A stretch of 64,000 nt of DNA from Rhodobacteraceae bacterium EL53 (GTDB taxonomy: Bacteria > Pseudomonadota > Alphaproteobacteria > Rhodobacterales > Rhodobacteraceae). The translations under genes were made by a program, and so were the position numbers. Shown here one piece after another: positions 62,572-64,000 of this stretch. The notes under the pieces were generated by a model that was not told where the DNA came from, did not search any database, and worked only from the letters and a program-made list of their open reading frames with translations. The DNA is taken from contig OMPR01000014.1 in assembly GCA_900313015.1 (NCBI GenBank), positions 124,001-188,000 on the forward strand, in the 5' to 3' direction. Each line of letters starts with the position of its first letter. Position 1 is the stretch's first letter.

Positions 62572-63903
62572 ATGAGAACAGGCATTTTGAGCAGCGGGCA
62601 GCACTTTCATATGGCAAATTTGACCACTAAGGGACGAACGTCGATCGTTACCCACCACACGAGCGACGGGTCTGCAACGCTGCTTGAACGTCTGAAGTTT
62701 CATGGCGTGCCAGAGACGGGGTCGTTGAAATTATCTGGTATTGTCGTTTTTGCGAATGATTTTGGTCCCAGCCCTAAGGTGGAGTTGCGGTTTGAAGACA
62801 ATGTTGTGCCTTTGACATTTTCGCAGAGTGCGGGAGTTAGCCGGAAACTTGATGGTCAGTCTAATTCGGCACAAAGTAGAATTGAGGAAATCATCATACC
62901 AGAGGGCGCGGCAACCATGGATTTGGTTGTCCATTGCGAGCAAAGTGGAGAGCCGCAAAAGATTTTGAAACTGGTCGATCAAAAATTTGCTCAACCCAGT
63001 GATGACCTCCGCCAGATCCATCAAGACGCGTTGGCAATGACGCACGAAAGCTCGATCAAAGAGGCGCGCCAGCTGAACCGAAGCCTTAAGAGTGTTTCGG
63101 ACGAATATTCCAATTTGCCTGAGTATTTGGAAGCAAGGGTATTGATCTCGTCCAAGCTCAAGATAATGCCCACGAGAACGGTTAAGCAGATGATCAAGCT
63201 GAGAGGCGTGAGAACTGTGAATGATGATAGCGAAAAGTTCGAGGCCTTTGCCGAGAAGCTGTCAACGTTACTGAACGGGGTTAACCTGTCTCACCACGGA
63301 TTTGCATCCGGATTTGGGGCCGACGAAAACCATGACTCCATTTGGGATCATATTCGCCAGTTGTCTGTTGAGCTTGAGAAAGAAGGGCTGTCCGTGTTCA
63401 TAAACTCGGGGACGCTACTTGGGTACGTGCGCAGCAAAAAGCTTATTGAACACGACGATGATATCGATCTAGCGGTCGTGCTAAGCGCGAATAGCGTTTC
63501 TGAGGTGGTTCGCGAATGGGTGGCTTTGGAGGCGACGCTGGAAAGGCTGGATTTGCTTGATCATGTTAACAATGAAATCGTCAAGCATAAGGGGTTCTAT
63601 AAGCTTAGAACTATTGGGGACTATCAGGTCGATTTGTTCCCCGCTTGGGAGATCGATGGAAAGTTTTTTGTTTGGCCGCATACATTTGGAAATCTTGATA
63701 GGGAAGATGTCTTACCCCTAGAGGAAACCAACATCGATGGGGTGAAAATGCCTGCCACGCCATCAAGAATGCTCAAGCTGAATTATGGTGATGATTGGAT
63801 GATCCCAAATAAGTTTTGGTCGTTTAATTGGTCTAAAGCCAAAACGAGGTTTTCTGAATTTCTGGCGCAGTTGGATATCGTGCGGGCCGAGGGTCGGAAA
63901 TAA
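62572..63903 (+). CDS. LicD-family (phosphocholine/nucleotidyl-transfer-type) protein
   Basis: A 443-residue protein. The C-terminal half is LicD/fukutin-like, with NSGTLLGYVR near residue 279 and the acidic metal-binding motif HDDDID near 294. The N-terminal 200 residues have no recognised domain. LicD proteins add phosphocholine or similar groups to cell-surface sugars. Start uncertain: ATG 62572 or 62611, neither with a clear Shine-Dalgarno. Codon use is visibly AT-richer than that of the other genes in the window, which suggests a surface-polysaccharide island or transfer. Confidence 0.8.
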   Translation: MRTGILSSGQHFHMANLTTKGRTSIVTHHTSDGSATLLERLKFHGVPETGSLKLSGIVVFANDFGPSPKVELRFEDNVVPLTFSQSAGVSRKLDGQSNSAQSRIEEIIIPEGAATMDLVVHCEQSGEPQKILKLVDQKFAQPSDDLRQIHQDALAMTHESSIKEARQLNRSLKSVSDEYSNLPEYLEARVLISSKLKIMPTRTVKQMIKLRGVRTVNDDSEKFEAFAEKLSTLLNGVNLSHHGFASGFGADENHDSIWDHIRQLSVELEKEGLSVFINSGTLLGYVRSKKLIEHDDDIDLAVVLSANSVSEVVREWVALEATLERLDLLDHVNNEIVKHKGFYKLRTIGDYQVDLFPAWEIDGKFFVWPHTFGNLDREDVLPLEETNIDGVKMPATPSRMLKLNYGDDWMIPNKFWSFNWSKAKTRFSEFLAQLDIVRAEGRK

Positions 63904-64000
63904 TACCTCAACCTTGCAGCCATATGCCAACAACAGAACGCTTTGCTCATGTGGGCCAGTGCTGGTGGTGGTCGGTTTAGACGTGGCGTCACCATTGCTG

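Noticed and set aside
63904-64000. Partial gene at the window end
   Set aside because: The plus-strand frame from 63922 stops after about 18 codons and the minus frame shadows the LicD-like gene.

Overview
The window looks like a chromosomal segment of a marine or soil alphaproteobacterium of the Rhodobacterales (Roseobacter/Paracoccus type). The basis is the protein families, the bioBFDAGC operon with BioR-type boxes, the nosCRZDFYLX order, and the many compact operons with ATGA/TGATG gene overlaps. This assignment rests on gene content and order; no 16S or marker alignment could be run. No rRNA, tRNA, CRISPR array, insertion sequence or phage gene was recognised.

Layout. 1-5.0 kb (minus): a complete biotin operon bioB-F-D-A-G and the start of bioC, every junction overlapping, preceded by a promoter with two BioR-type operators. 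5.1-9.9 kb: a four-gene catabolic operon (M20 amidohydrolase, diaminopropionate ammonia-lyase-like, M24 hydrolase, Asp/Glu-racemase-like), reminiscent of the ectoine eut genes but not the same set, with a divergent Lrp regulator and a palindromic operator. 9.9-15.4 kb: an RpiR regulator divergent from a dimethylglycine-dehydrogenase-like enzyme, a BKACE (DUF849) enzyme and a class III aminotransferase. 15.5-17.9 kb: a PNPOx-like protein and the phospholipid genes psd-pssA. 17.9-24.2 kb: GlxA- and GntR-type regulators, a DapA-like / aldehyde dehydrogenase / FAD oxidase operon, and two SDRs.

24.2-34.9 kb is rich in methylated-amine genes: two non-pyrrolysine MttB-like methyltransferases, a second DMGDH-like enzyme, a DMT transporter, a sterol-desaturase-family enzyme and two LysR regulators. 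34.9-43 kb: HupE/UreJ-like protein plus a PPIase, an AraC regulator, an acyl-CoA dehydrogenase and crotonase (DmdC/DmdD-like), and an ion channel coupled to a cation/proton antiporter. 43-53.7 kb: a Crp/Fnr regulator with a DUF4202 gene, divergent from the complete nitrous oxide reductase operon nosCRZDFYLX, which has an FNR/NnrR-type box at a class II position. 53.7-61.9 kb: Lrp with a leucine-dehydrogenase-family enzyme, an M20 carboxypeptidase, LysR with aspartate dehydrogenase, and a lone molybdenum hydroxylase large subunit fused by overlap to a DapA-like gene. 62-64 kb: a small unknown protein and a LicD-like protein in AT-richer DNA. The last 97 bases hold no gene I can support.

How it fits together: the segment describes a versatile heterotroph that can use N2O as electron acceptor, makes its own biotin, and carries several separate operons for opening, demethylating and deaminating small nitrogenous compounds (betaines, N-acyl diamines, amino acids). 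The most promising uncharacterised units are the mttB-dmgdh operon at 29.8-33.8 kb, the dmgdh-BKACE-aminotransferase operon at 10.9-15.4 kb, and the eut-like operon at 5.1-9.4 kb. Their substrates cannot be read from the sequence.
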